From the NCBI GenBank assembly GCA_037962975.1, contig CM075671.1:16353001-16417000 (forward strand): DNA of 64,000 bases, written 5' to 3'. Origin of the DNA: Clitoria ternatea (Eukaryota; Streptophyta; Magnoliopsida; Fabales; Fabaceae). The position numbers and the translations under genes are program-made. Each line of letters opens with the position of its first letter. Within the stretch, counting starts at the first letter, position 1. Below are positions 46,151 through 56,870 of this stretch, piece after piece. The notes under the pieces are model-generated. The model was given only the letters and a program-made list of their open reading frames with translations. It was not told the origin of the DNA and searched no databases.

Positions 46151-48909
46151 CTGTGGATAAAATCATGAAAAGAAAGGTTAGTCTCAGGATATATATAAAC
46201 CTAGAAAGGTTAATCTTTATCTTTGCGTGTCTATCTTGTGTGATCTCAAGATAATAAATAATTGCCACCTTACCTTCGTCATGAATTGGAATTTTGAAAC
46301 AGTTTGAGAGAGAGGAAAAAACAAGGTAGGGGATTTTTCACTAGTCAACGCAGATTATAGGTAGCTAGCAGCATACAAGAAAAGAAAATGAATAGCACCA
46401 AAAAAGACCAATTCCACCCTTTCTTTAGGTCCAACCAAAATCAACCCTTATTTTATATATAGAGAAAAAAAATTATAATTTCTTTGATATTTTTATGTAT
46501 TACGTAGTATTGTATGTAGTATAAATGGTGTTTAACATGATCATTATGTAGTAAAAGCAAGATTTAAATATTAAATCATATACTTTTCAACTTTTATTTC
46601 CCTACCTATCCTTACCGTATTTCAAATAATTTTAAAAAATGAAACATTTATGATTTTTTAATTAAAATTATGGGTACAGGTATGTGTTATATCAATTAAA
46701 TGCCCACACCAAACAAATTTGTTCTTCAACAACAGTTTAGGTTGGTCGGGTATGTTGAATTTTTTTTTTTTAAAAAAATAAACTAAATCAAATCAATAAA
46801 ATATTTTAATTGTTCAGATTTTATATTGGTCAGAATCCTAACTAAAGACTCATATACACTCTTAACTAACGCGATCATATACATAATGTAACAACACATC
46901 ATCAATAAGTAGTAAGTGAAATAAATTTTTTTAAAAAAATTATGATCATATAGCCCCAAAATCAACAAAAACAAAATATTTATAAGCAACGAAGTCTTAA
47001 TTGTTCATAAAATTGAAACAATACTTTAACACTCCATTATATTGTTATATAAAAACAAAAGAGTATTTCTTGGATATTAAAGAAACACAAATAACTTTTC
47101 TAATACATCGATCATTAAATTTTCTTACAAGATTTATGTTAACAATTATTCTTATTCAATTATTTAAAGTATTTAATATTATCGGTATTTCAGGAATAAA
47201 AAAATTGAATTGTTGATTAATAAATTAACATGAATACTTTCAATCCTTTTCTTTAATGTAGATGAGTTTAGTTATATGTTTCTTATTTAAAGGAAATACA
47301 GGAGTAATATCTTTATCAACCATACAAGTTTATCAACAACAACTAGCCCAAGTGACTAAAAGAGCCTTGATACGATTTCTATGACTGTATTTTCTGTTTA
47401 CAACAACAACAAAAACCGGTATTATATCTGTTTACAAATCATCATATTTCTATGACTCATCTCCGTGTCTTTGATTCGTAAGGAAACTTAAGTAATTCTT
47501 TATCTAATTGATTGAACAAGTATAACAACGCTACCGTAGCCCAATTGCTTATGTTACTTGAATTGCTCATATTTTCAAATTCACAAAGCCAATATTGTAA
47601 ATTTATTGGTATATGTATATCGTAAAGGTCGTAGTACTTATCAAAAGCGTTTTATAATATAGCGTTATGTAGCGTTGTGACTTGTGTGCTAAGATTAGTA
47701 GTCTTGCTTGCATTTATTGCTACACGCTAAAGGTTATGCCTTAATTAGAGTCTTAGACCATGACCAACTTTACCAAAAAGGTTTTTGCCCCACAGTATGG
47801 GGCAACGATGCACCCAATCCTTCATGAGGACGGTTCTGATCTAATCCTACCAAACCATCCATTGAGATCACATGAATAGGATTTTACCTTGTGATCTTCT
47901 TAATTATCACTCACACATACATGCTTACCATACCCAAGTAAACAAAGGACAAACTTATACATCACTAGTAACATGTAGGTATTTTAGAGGATAAAAGTCG
48001 TTAAAATAACCTTTTTTACGTGGTTTCAATTGCTTTATTATGAATAATATAATGATTTGAAAGTAAGCATTGGTTATTCTATCTTCTTCTAAGGATTCAT
48101 AATAATAAATGGGAAATAAGGATTATAAAAGAACACAAAAGGCACGTGAGCGTCCATCTAAAAGAAGAAGAAGCAATCCAAGGATCCAGGTGTTAAAGTG
48201 CATAGCCTTTTAGTAGAAGAAAAACATTAAAGGTCTTGTTAACAGGTGCTGTCTGGGTAATAGTTAATGAACAAAGGTATAATTATTTATTTATTTTTTA
48301 TCTGTAAAAATTTGAGTTGAAAATATTGGCAATAATTTTACCTAAAAACTTAATATCCAATTCAATGATTCTTACATTTTAAAATATTACTCTAATTTTT
48401 TACTATAAAATCTTTAAATTAGTTGTCTTAAATATGAGATTACCTATAACTACACCTCTCAAATATAAAATATTAGTTTTATTTTTCTACTGAGTGGGTG
48501 TTTGGTTAAAAGTTGGTTTAACCAACTCTAAAGAAAATCTTACGATTAAGCGGTGTGTCGAACCGCATAAAACATCAATATTAACTTTTTAAAAATAGAG
48601 CTTGATACTTACATCTTTTAATACGTTTAAAAAATTTAATGTAAAAATATCTAAATAGCAATATAAGTAGTATGTCAATCCTTAAAAGATAAAAAAATGT
48701 TTGTGATGGAAGTATTAGATGATGAGCTGTAGTATAAAGAAAGGAGGTTGTGTTTGTCTTTAGCTATTACGGCGGCGCACAGGTGGGCTGGCGTAGGAAG
48801 CAAAGAAAGAATAAGAACTAGGTTCGTGGAATCTCTACAGTTTTCTCTGGTATTTAATGGCACTCAAGATGGAACTAAATTGTTGCTTGTTTTTCAGTGA
48901 GTGAGTTGC
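46151..48909. other. CACTA-2 interior without recognised genes
   Basis: AT-rich on the left (46400-47250) and more mixed at 47700-47900. The part just upstream of 48910 could be the promoter or leader captured with the small gene. No exon of a second transposase gene is apparent on either strand. Confidence 0.5.
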
Positions 48910-49239
48910 ATGATGCTGAATCACATGAACCCTTTATTTAGAAGTGAGTCTTTCGGGTATTATTACCCTGAGGTTGAGCACAGCTACACCATGATGGAGA
49001 AGAGGCAAGTGTTTCTGAGAAGCTACCAGTTCTGCAGAAAGAAGAGTTTGGCGGACAGAATCAAAGGGTCTTTGGTTCGTGTCAAAAAGGTCGTGTTTCT
49101 CAGGCTTTGATCTACTACGAGGCTTCGTAGGTTGGTGTTTTCCAGGTTCAGAATCAAATGCGGCTTCTATTACCGCTGGAGAACCTCTTCTCGCCTTCTC
49201 AACCGCAAAATCAACCATTCTTCCTCTTGTTTCTCCTAG
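48910..49239 (+). pseudogene. Captured small plant gene (basic, Arg/Lys-rich protein), one in-frame stop
   Basis: A single 110-codon frame starts MMLNHMNPLF and contains YYYPEVEHSYTMMEKRQVFL, SYQFCRKKSLADRIKGSLV and RVKKVVFLRL. After a TGA at 49108-49110 the same frame continues TTRLRRLVFSRFR, GFYYRWRTSSRLL, to a TAG at 49237-49239. The pattern of a Tyr/Glu-rich start, then repeated R-L-R-x-x-V-x-S-R-x-R basic motifs, resembles a family of short uncharacterised plant proteins that I cannot name. The TGA is explained by a CGA to TGA change. It lies in opposite orientation to the transposase gene, with no intron seen, so it is a transduplicated host fragment, possibly nearly complete. Confidence 0.7.
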
Positions 49240-50105
49240 TACTTACTTTCACAAACATTCATTAATCATATTTATCTATTCTATGATTCATCTTTGCTCT
49301 TTCTTTACCTTACCAAGGCAATTTCCAAATTAGAACATTACTCCATTTATTATTCCTAATGGATCTCAAAAAACTGAACAAATTAAAGTGTGTTTAGTAT
49401 GTAGTCGCAGAAACCAGCTATTAAAATGAAACTTGTTCAACACCATCAAAACTGAGTATCTTTCTTTGCTCAATGAAACAATTTCACAATTTTAACAGAG
49501 AACCAAACGAAACCTAAATTCAGTACACCATTCTCATAAATTTGTCTTACATATTCCTTCTGCTCACTACTTCCTCTGCTTACACTTTCTCAGATCATAT
49601 CAGTCCAAATTCCACAGCTTCATATCTTCAGTTCATTTTAAAAGGCATAACTTATATAAAAGAAAGTTCCATAGTATCATTTTCTTCAAGTTTTCCACTT
49701 AAAACACAACATCCAGTTCCAAAAGCAATGATTAATGTCTTCCAAAGGGCAATAACAAAGTAGCAAACCAAGACCCACAGATAGTTCGTATCAGTTAGAT
49801 AGCACTTACTTACCTGCTGAGGGAGTGACAGATGACAGAGATGAGGGACGGTCGTTGGTGAGCCGCCGGAGAGAGTGGGAAAGCCTGCTTCGTCAGAGAG
49901 AGAGGAAAGCCTACTTCGTGGAGGTCACCCCAGAGGCCATCTCAGGAAGGGAAGAAAAGCTTTGTATGAGGAGGATGGCAATGTTTGGCAGAGGAGGGAA
50001 CGGTGAGGAAGACAGATGGTAGGGGAGGGAACTATGGCAGACAGAAGGGCAATGTGGGTCAAGACAAGGCACGGTGAGGAAGAAGGAGGGAAGGGGAGGG
50101 CACAA
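49240..50105. other. CACTA-2 interior, right part
   Basis: AT-rich to about 49780, then purine-rich on the plus strand (49820-50100). The second part would be a pyrimidine-rich leader for a minus-strand transcript. No gene is supported. Confidence 0.45.
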
Positions 50106-50169
50106 GGGCAGAGAGAAATAGAAAGGTTAGGGCAGAGAGAATCAGAGAGGTTAGGGCAGAGAGAAAGGG
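50106..50169. repeat. 24-bp purine-rich tandem repeat
   Basis: Nearly three units of GGGCAGAGAGAATCAGAGAG plus GTTA, next to the right subterminal repeats of CACTA-2. Confidence 0.8.
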
Positions 50170-50214
50170 TTCGCTGAAAACTGAAAGAGGGGAAGGTCGA
50201 AGACGATTAAGATA

Positions 50215-50870
50215 TAACTTTTTAGCGACGGCATTAAAACCGTCGCTAAATCCGTGACTAAATTGAACACGTGGATTACAAACATTAAGCGACGGAAGGC
50301 AAATTTCGTCGCTACCATCCTCAATATTAGCGACGGTGCACACCACCGTCACTACCTTTCCTTCTTAAAAGTGAACGAATGGAGGGAAGTCGAACAACAT
50401 AGCGACGGTACACTACTTCCGTCACTAACCCCTGAAAATATGGAGGGAAGGCCAAAAATATAGCGACGCCCAGGTCCTCCGTCACTAATCCACTCATATT
50501 AGCGACGGTTTAAGACGACCGTCGCTACATTGCCCGTTTGGGAAGGCCAAAACACTAGCGACGACTAACGCCTCCGTCACAACTACGATACATAGCGATG
50601 CGTCCAAGGCGTCGCTAAAGTTGGAGGGAAAATAGTGACGGCGCGTGCCGTAGCTAAGATTTGGCGCCAACAAAAATCATGGAGGGAAACCAAAAAAGGG
50701 AGGAGGTAAACTATAGCGACCGTACTAGCGACGACATTTGTGACTTTTTAGCGACGGGTGTGTTTTGGGTCGCTAATATAGTCGCTAACGTTGACGGGTC
50801 GCTAAATCGGTCGCTAAATAGCGACGGGATTCGGTGGTCGCTAAGTTGTGGTAGCTATTTAGGGTTTTTT
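50215..50870. repeat. Right subterminal repeats of CACTA-2
   Basis: TAGCGACGG and CCGTCGCTA motifs as at the left end, with several CCGTCACTA variants; it reaches to within about 35 bp of the transposon end. Confidence 0.92.
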
Positions 50871-52616
50871 TAGTAGTGATGAGTTCTTTTCATAGCTGAT
50901 TTGGTAGTAGACTTTTGTACGTGAAGATATAATTAAAAATACATTAAACTCTTGTAAGGATTAGGATAGAGAGAAATCACACAAGAGATTTATACTAGTT
51001 CACTTTCAATGTAGAAGCTACATCCAGTACCTTTAGACTTGAAGGGTTTTTCACTATGTAAAATTGTTCTTTTACATTTGCTACTTCTGAGTATTATTGA
51101 CTCCAGCCACTCCTGGCTTAAGCACACCACGTGCTTCTGAGTATTCTTGACACCAGTCACTCCTAGCTCAGATTGAGTATTCTTTTGCATCACCCACTCC
51201 TGGGGTAGACCTAAGTATTCTTTCATAAGCCTCATGGCTTACACCCAAGTATTCGTTCTAAAGCCTCTTTAGGCCAATACTATTTCCCAATAAATACAAT
51301 AGATTTGACAGACCTGAGCTAAACAGATTTGATAAAGATAATAGCTCTATAAAAGTAAGCAAGCCTTTGACTTAGCTGAGCTAAGAAGATAGTTTGTACT
51401 ACAGACTTATACAAAAGAGAAAAGGCTTGACTTAGGGAATAACTTAGTATCAGTGTATAAAGAAATATGATTGAAAGAAGACACATACTAGGTCTGGAAG
51501 CTGATCAGAAATTATTGGCTGCCATAGGTAGTGTATTGTAATTTGAAGGCATGCCTCTGATTTACGTTGCTATGGCTTCTGTGTGATGAACTGAGTGTGC
51601 ACATAATGAGCTTTCCTTTTCTTTCTGGGAAATTTTAGGATCTCTCTTCTTGTCTATGAGCTTTTTCATTTCTGATTTTCTTGGGCTTTAGGTATACTAT
51701 CATTTAGAACATGCCCACATCTTTCTTTCTCTCGTTCACACTTTTAAGTGTATGCCTGCCTTTATTTTTGAGAAAAGGCTATTATATATATGTGTGATTT
51801 TTTTGAATTATCTTTCTAAGGGAGGAGATAAGAGTGCAAGCAGAGTAGGATTAGCATAAGTTTCACCAAAATAGAAGGTTCCTACTTAGAGACTTTTTGT
51901 ATAGAGAAGGTAAAGATGAAACTAGATGTTTTAAGATGGATCTTGATTTACCTTGTTTGGTATTCACGTGAATATCTCCTTCATACTTTGATGGTTTCTG
52001 CTTTAAAAAATCAATATTCTTAGGACCAGACTTACACAAGAAAGGCTTCTGAGAAGATCTTAGGTCTGGTGTTCCATAAGGTGTTGATAATGAGACTCAA
52101 GAACAAAGTACAAGTTTGTTCAGGTTTTTGCTTGAGATACTTCATAAATTCTGGAGTAGTCATAGCTTGGTGATGTATTAAGGTAGAGTTTAGTTGCTAG
52201 AGAGCTTTTCTTGAGGAGAGGAACTCTTGCAGTGATTGTTGCGTGAAGCATGACTCAACAAGTTCTGGTCTAGTAAGAACTAGATGTGATGTTCTTCTTT
52301 TCAGAGCATGTTTCCAGACAATGTTTCTTCAAGCCAACTGATGTTATTTTTTGCCTTGATTTGAGGAGCCTTGTCATGGAGTGAACATTGACCTTGATCT
52401 TCAGATGTTATCTTGAGATATATGTAAGTTTTTACGTTGCTTTTATCTATGATCATTAGTCTTTTATCACCGACTTTTGATTCCTGAAACACTTAGACAA
52501 ACTTTTAAATCTTAACAAAATATAACTTGATTTAATTAAAATTCATAATGTTAGTTATCAACAAATCTAAAATTTCTTCAAAGTCTTTTATGAGCAAACT
52601 TGGTTCTAACAATTTT

Positions 52617-53075
52617 AAACATAACTTTAAGAAATTTAGTAATAATGTTTAATAGGAATAGTGTGTATTCTGCAAATTAATTATAAGTCTTTGTGCTAAT
52701 ATAAAAAAAAATCACCATCATGGATAGAAAAAACATAAGAATTTTGTCACCATGCTTCAATAGGTAGAGGGATATGAAGAGAGATATGATAAACAGAAAA
52801 GCATTATTTTTTGTTTGCTTGTTGGGGAGTAAAATTAAAAATCAAAGAATTTATCTTTTAAAATATTGGTAAATGAGAAGATGATAAACATTAAAAAATG
52901 TGAAAACCAGATTTGATTTTTGATACTTGATTTTACGTTAAGTAGCAACTATGCTTGTCCTCAAGGAAAAAAGATTTATTCTTTTAACCAATTATAGCGG
53001 TGGTTTTGAAACCGCTGGAAGTTTATTTTGCGGCGGTTAGAACCGCCACTAAACCTATTGAAAAAACGTCACGGA
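52617..53075. other. CACTA-1 interior, right end
   Basis: AT-rich; the last 100 bases have GCGGTGG..CCGCTGG-type subterminal motifs. No gene. Confidence 0.5.
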
Positions 53076-53095
53076 AAAGTGAATTTCTTGTAGTA
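53076..53095. repeat. Right terminal inverted repeat of CACTA-1
   Basis: AAAAGTGAATTTCTTGTAGT followed by target duplication AAA after one mutated end base. Confidence 0.88.
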
Positions 53096-54449
53096 AAATA
53101 GACCTGATAAGTTATTGGAATTTGGTTTATTTAAACTTTAATTTATCAAATATGCATGCATGACATAAATTTAGATAAACACACTTTAATTAAACTTTTT
53201 CATCAGTCACTTTAATTAAGCTTATATAAGAAAATAAAATAAAGTATCCATATACAAAACATGATATCTAAATTAAGATGAACATATAAAGTTGTTGGTA
53301 TTGTTTTTAGACTTTTTAATTATAATAAAGGAAGATATAAGATTGACTAACACGGAAGAGGAAAATAATGAAAAGAGATTATAGGTTTAACTCATGTTAA
53401 CAAAAAAAAATTTAATATCTGTCTATTAAAAAATTGATAGAAAAAGTTTTTAGTCATTTTCTTAGGTGTAAATCTTTATATAAAAGTTTAGTAGTGGTAA
53501 ATTTTAGTATGAAAAAATTATTGCTACATCTTATTTGTGGTACATATGAATAGGGTATAAAATTGAAGACTCTTAACCCCGTTTATAGAATATGATAATT
53601 GCATTGGGATTAAAATCACATGTCAGGTAACTGTGTCTCATTTCTTATCTTATAAATTAAAATATGCTACATTAATTAATTAATTATATTAAATTTTTAT
53701 CTCATTAGTAGTGTATTTTAAATTTTTAAATTTTAGGGATCGTTTTTTTATATCGGTTGTTTCAATAATTGATGTAGAAAAATATTTTTACAAATAAGCG
53801 ATGTAAAAAATTATTATTCTTCACCGTTTGTTTTAATAATTGGTGTAAAAAGATATTTTTACACCGGTTATTGAAATAATTAGTATAAAAAAGGAACACC
53901 TAATCTCTAAAATATAGGAAAATAAAATACATTGATAAATGAAATAATAATTTTTTATAATTAATTAATTGACATGACGTGATGTATTTTAATTAACGAG
54001 ACAAGAAATGAAACACGGGGAGACGAGGAATTCGTCCTATTTGGAGTGACTTATAATTTGGGTAAATGAATACAAGAATTCCATTTAGCTGATCAAATAT
54101 CCAAAAAACTAAAAATACGTTAAAAGTGTTTAACTTGTCTGTATTTATTTTCTTATTACCACTCTTATAAAATTGTCGACTTAATCCGATGGGCAACTCA
54201 TGATCTAATCAGGTTGAATTTGTTATTATATCAATTACGTATATAAACCAGTAAGAATTAGTAGTCAGACAAGTTGAATTAGTGGTCGAACAAGTTGAAT
54301 TGATATGTAACGTAATTAGTTTAACGAATGATATAATCGGTTAAGTTGATAATTTGATCAGCTCAACTAGTTAATTATATTAACTAAATTATATTTTTTT
54401 ATTTTTGATATATAAGTATTAATTAGTTCAATACATAATTTATTGATCT
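53096..54449. other. Flank between CACTA-1 and LTR cluster
   Basis: No gene. Near 53750-53890 there are two copies of a GGTTGTTTCAATAATTGATG-like unit and a palindrome GGTGTAAAAA..TTTTTACACC (53842-53865), which could be the subterminal part of a degenerate transposon. A short repeat ACAAGTTGAATT recurs at 54270-54300. Confidence 0.45.
53842..53865. repeat. 24-bp near-perfect palindrome
   Basis: GGTGTAAAAAGA followed by its near-inverse TATTTTTACACC; related half-sites lie at 53770-53800 and 53815. Confidence 0.7.
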
Positions 54450-54683
54450 TGTAACATCCCAATTTTAAGTATTGGTTAATTGTTTTTTTAATTAAATAAT
54501 TAATTGGAAATATTAAATTAATTAAAAAATGGTACGTTATTTTTTGGAATCAATCTAGTTAGTTTTTGGATAACTTAAAGTTACCATATTTGTTTCAAAA
54601 ATTAACCAAACTGCGCCACTGTTGGAATTCCAGACGGGACAGTTGTTCATAATGCAATACTGGGCCTAATCTAGGCTAATTAG
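54450..54683 (+). repeat. Possible 5' LTR fragment (TGTAACATCCC start)
   Basis: Starts TGTAACATCCCAATTTTAAG like chromovirus LTRs here, but runs only 234 bp before another LTR start. No second end is seen, so this is a tentative fragment. Confidence 0.4.
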
Positions 54684-56870
54684 TGTAACATCCCATTTTC
54701 ATCACAAATAGGAAATAGATATTAATATATCTTTCTTGAGAAATACTTACTATAAGTTAGTTCATTATTATCATTTTTTTATTTTGGTATTTATATTTAA
54801 TTATTTATTTTTTTAAATAATAATAATAAAATAAAAATATATCTGAATGAGAATTTTAAAATGACTTAATTAGTATTCACTAATTAAAAAAATTATATTA
54901 AGAATTTTTAATATCTTTATTATTCATCATTTTTATTTTATGTTCTTATATTTATGTTTTTACATATTTAAGATTTAACTCTTATTAGAATTTTAAAATA
55001 AAATTTTGAAGGAATTAGACTATGGTTCTTTTGAACTTTTTGATCTAGATAATATTTATGATTTTCTGGAATTTTTTGAAATTTTTAAATTATTTTAATA
55101 AAATAATATATTTTAAATAATTTTAAATTCATATAAAGTTGCTTAAAATTAAAAATATTTACAAGAATGTAAAGTTAAATTATAAGAAAATTTTCTAAAA
55201 TCTATTTCAAGTAGACTTATCTAAAAATTATCAGTTTGAGTAAAATCTTAATTTTTACCAATCGTAAAAAAATTGAAAACGTACTAATAAATTTTTATTA
55301 ATAGAAAATTTTAGATTTTTAAAATTTAAACTTTATATTACTTATCATAAAATTAGTGAGAACCGATATAATATCTCTAAATTTCAAAAAGGATTAATTT
55401 TGAATATTTAAAATATACCGAGTGAAAGGTTACTATTTGGCTTAATAATTCTGCCGAAATTTACTATGCAAAATACTATGCATGTATGAAAATTTCAAAA
55501 GTTGCACAGTAACTAGGTTTTAAATTTCAAAAAATGTATAGTACTTTTATATTAAAATAATGGAATGTATAGTAAATTTTTTTCCTATAAATACCGAAGG
55601 ATTTCTTCTTTAGAATTCACAATTTTAGATTAAGTTTTCTTAATATAGTAGTGTTAGTGAGATAGTGGTGGAAGTAAAAGAGAGAAATAAATTTTTTGGA
55701 AGAAGATTCTGCTAAAATTCTAAGGTATGAATACATCTCTTTTATATTTTTTAGGATTATTTTTATATCGTTTTTAGAAATCTATTATTATACTGGAAAT
55801 AATATTATTTTAAGTTACTATTCTACATAGTAAAATACTATTTCGATAGTAAATTACTATTTCAATAGTAAATTACTTTTCAAATAGTAAATTACTATTT
55901 ACTATTACTATTTACCTTTACTGTTACTATTTACCTTTACTATTCATGTTTTACTATTTACTATTACTATTCACAATTTACTATTTACTATTACTATTTA
56001 CGTTTTACTATTTACTGTTACTATTTACTATTTACTATTCACTATTTAAAATTTACCATTTTTATTTTAAGTAGTAATCTTAATTTTCATCTTGTAATTA
56101 TATTAAAATGAAATTGGTATGTTTTAGAACTCGGAGACGAGGCGCGCACGGATTTTCAATAACGAATTGGTATACAAGAGGTAAGGGGGAGTGAGATAAG
56201 AATATAATATGAAAGACATAAGAATAAAGGGAGGAGTCCCCTACTCCTTTTAAATTTAATAATATTATTATTTTAAAGTAATAACTTCTCAACTTAAAAT
56301 TTATAATAAATTTAATATATTGTGTAACTTATTCTGAAATATCTATACATGGATCTGAATTACTATAACTTATACGGACTGGACTAAACCTATGCAAGGA
56401 CTTGGACTTTTATATCCTATATGGATCGAACTAAACCTATGCAAGGACTTGGACTATTATGACTTGTCTAGACTGAACTATACCTATGCGAAAACTGGAT
56501 TATATATATAGACTTATATAGACCTGGGCGAGGAATGGACTATAAGGACTCAAAAATTAAAACTACTAATTTAAATAACCATTAAAATTTGAATTATATT
56601 TATGAGCGATATTTAGTTGATTTGACTTGATTATAATTAATTGTATTTGATTTCGATTAATGATATTGTATTAGACTGTGATTAATAATATGCAATTATG
56701 ATTGATGATATTTGATTGTGATTGATGAGATTACTATACTTGATTGTGGTTGATGAATGATTGATGACCTTGTGATATGAAGTTTGAGCATATAGCAAGC
56801 ATGACAGAAAGTTAAAACTTAGTAAGAATTTTCTTACCTTACTCTTTAAATTTTTATTCCAAGAGAAAGT
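54684..56870 (+). repeat. Diverged B-family LTR (B4), truncated by B3
   Basis: From about 55000 to 56855 it is collinear with the first 1.75 kb of the B3 LTR, including CCTATAAATACCGAAGG (TATA box 55586-55593), the AT-rich array (55815-56060) and the 47-bp-type repeats (56360-56530), with many substitutions. The first 310 bp (from TGTAACATCCCATTTTCATC) do not match B3. It ends at GAGAAAGT where B3 begins at 56871. Confidence 0.75.

Larger units (their letters stand above)
43433..50878 (-). mobile_element. CACTA (En/Spm) transposon 2, 7.4 kb, with Ptta/TnpA-like gene and captured gene
   Basis: Left end CACAACTAAAAAAACACC; right end inverse CACTACTAAAAAAACCC. The 3-bp duplication ATG lies at 43430-43432 and 50879-50881, and the uninterrupted site is seen in the other F LTR. 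Arrays of TAGCGACGG/CCGTCGCTA motifs fill about 500-650 bp at each end, the usual binding sites for a TnpA-type protein. The interior holds a five-exon TnpA/Ptta-like gene (minus strand) and a captured small plant gene (plus strand). No DDE transposase (TnpD type) is seen, so it is probably non-autonomous. Confidence 0.92.
26293..52611 (-). mobile_element. Non-autonomous LTR element F (LARD-like) with its own ORF
   Basis: LTRs of about 1.82 kb lie at 26293-38717 (3' LTR, split by B2) and 43349-52611 (5' LTR, split by CACTA-2). The target duplication ATTTT is present at 26288-26292 and 52612-52616. On the minus strand the primer site TGGTATAAGAGC (43335-43346) follows the 5' LTR, and a polypurine tract AAATAGGGGGAGAT precedes the 3' LTR. 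The 4.6 kb interior has no recognisable gag, RT or integrase but holds one long, now broken ORF. The LTRs differ visibly at many sites, so F is older than the elements nested in it. Confidence 0.85.
43349..52611 (-). repeat. 5' LTR of F, interrupted by CACTA-2
   Basis: Pieces 43349-43432 and 50882-52611 (about 1.81 kb in total) match the 3' LTR. On the plus strand it begins TGATAGTTCGG and ends GGTTCTAACA. Confidence 0.87.
23958..53095. mobile_element. CACTA (En/Spm) transposon 1, non-autonomous, filled with later insertions
   Basis: The left end is CACTACAAGAAATTCACTTT and the right end is its inverse (GTGAATTTCTTGTAGTA, last base G changed to A). The 3-bp target duplication AAA lies at 23955-23957 and 53096-53098. 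Subterminal GCGG..ACCGC motifs occur at both ends (near 23996-24020 and 52996-53060). Once the LTR element F (26293-52611) is set aside, about 2.8 kb of its own sequence remain. This carries no transposase but does carry a captured GH28 gene fragment. It must have been moved by an autonomous relative. Confidence 0.88.

Noticed and set aside
45859..46160. Plus-strand Val/Cys/Gly-rich ORFs
   Set aside because: Shadow of the Pro/Gln/Thr-rich first exon of the TnpA-like gene on the other strand.
48850..48898. Intron ending TTTTTCAG before the captured small gene
   Set aside because: The only upstream GT gives an intron under 50 bp, too short for a normal plant intron, and no coding sequence precedes it.
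50059..50352. 97-codon minus-strand ORF with a Leu/Ser repeat
   Set aside because: Produced by the 24-bp purine-rich DNA repeat next to the CACTA-2 end.
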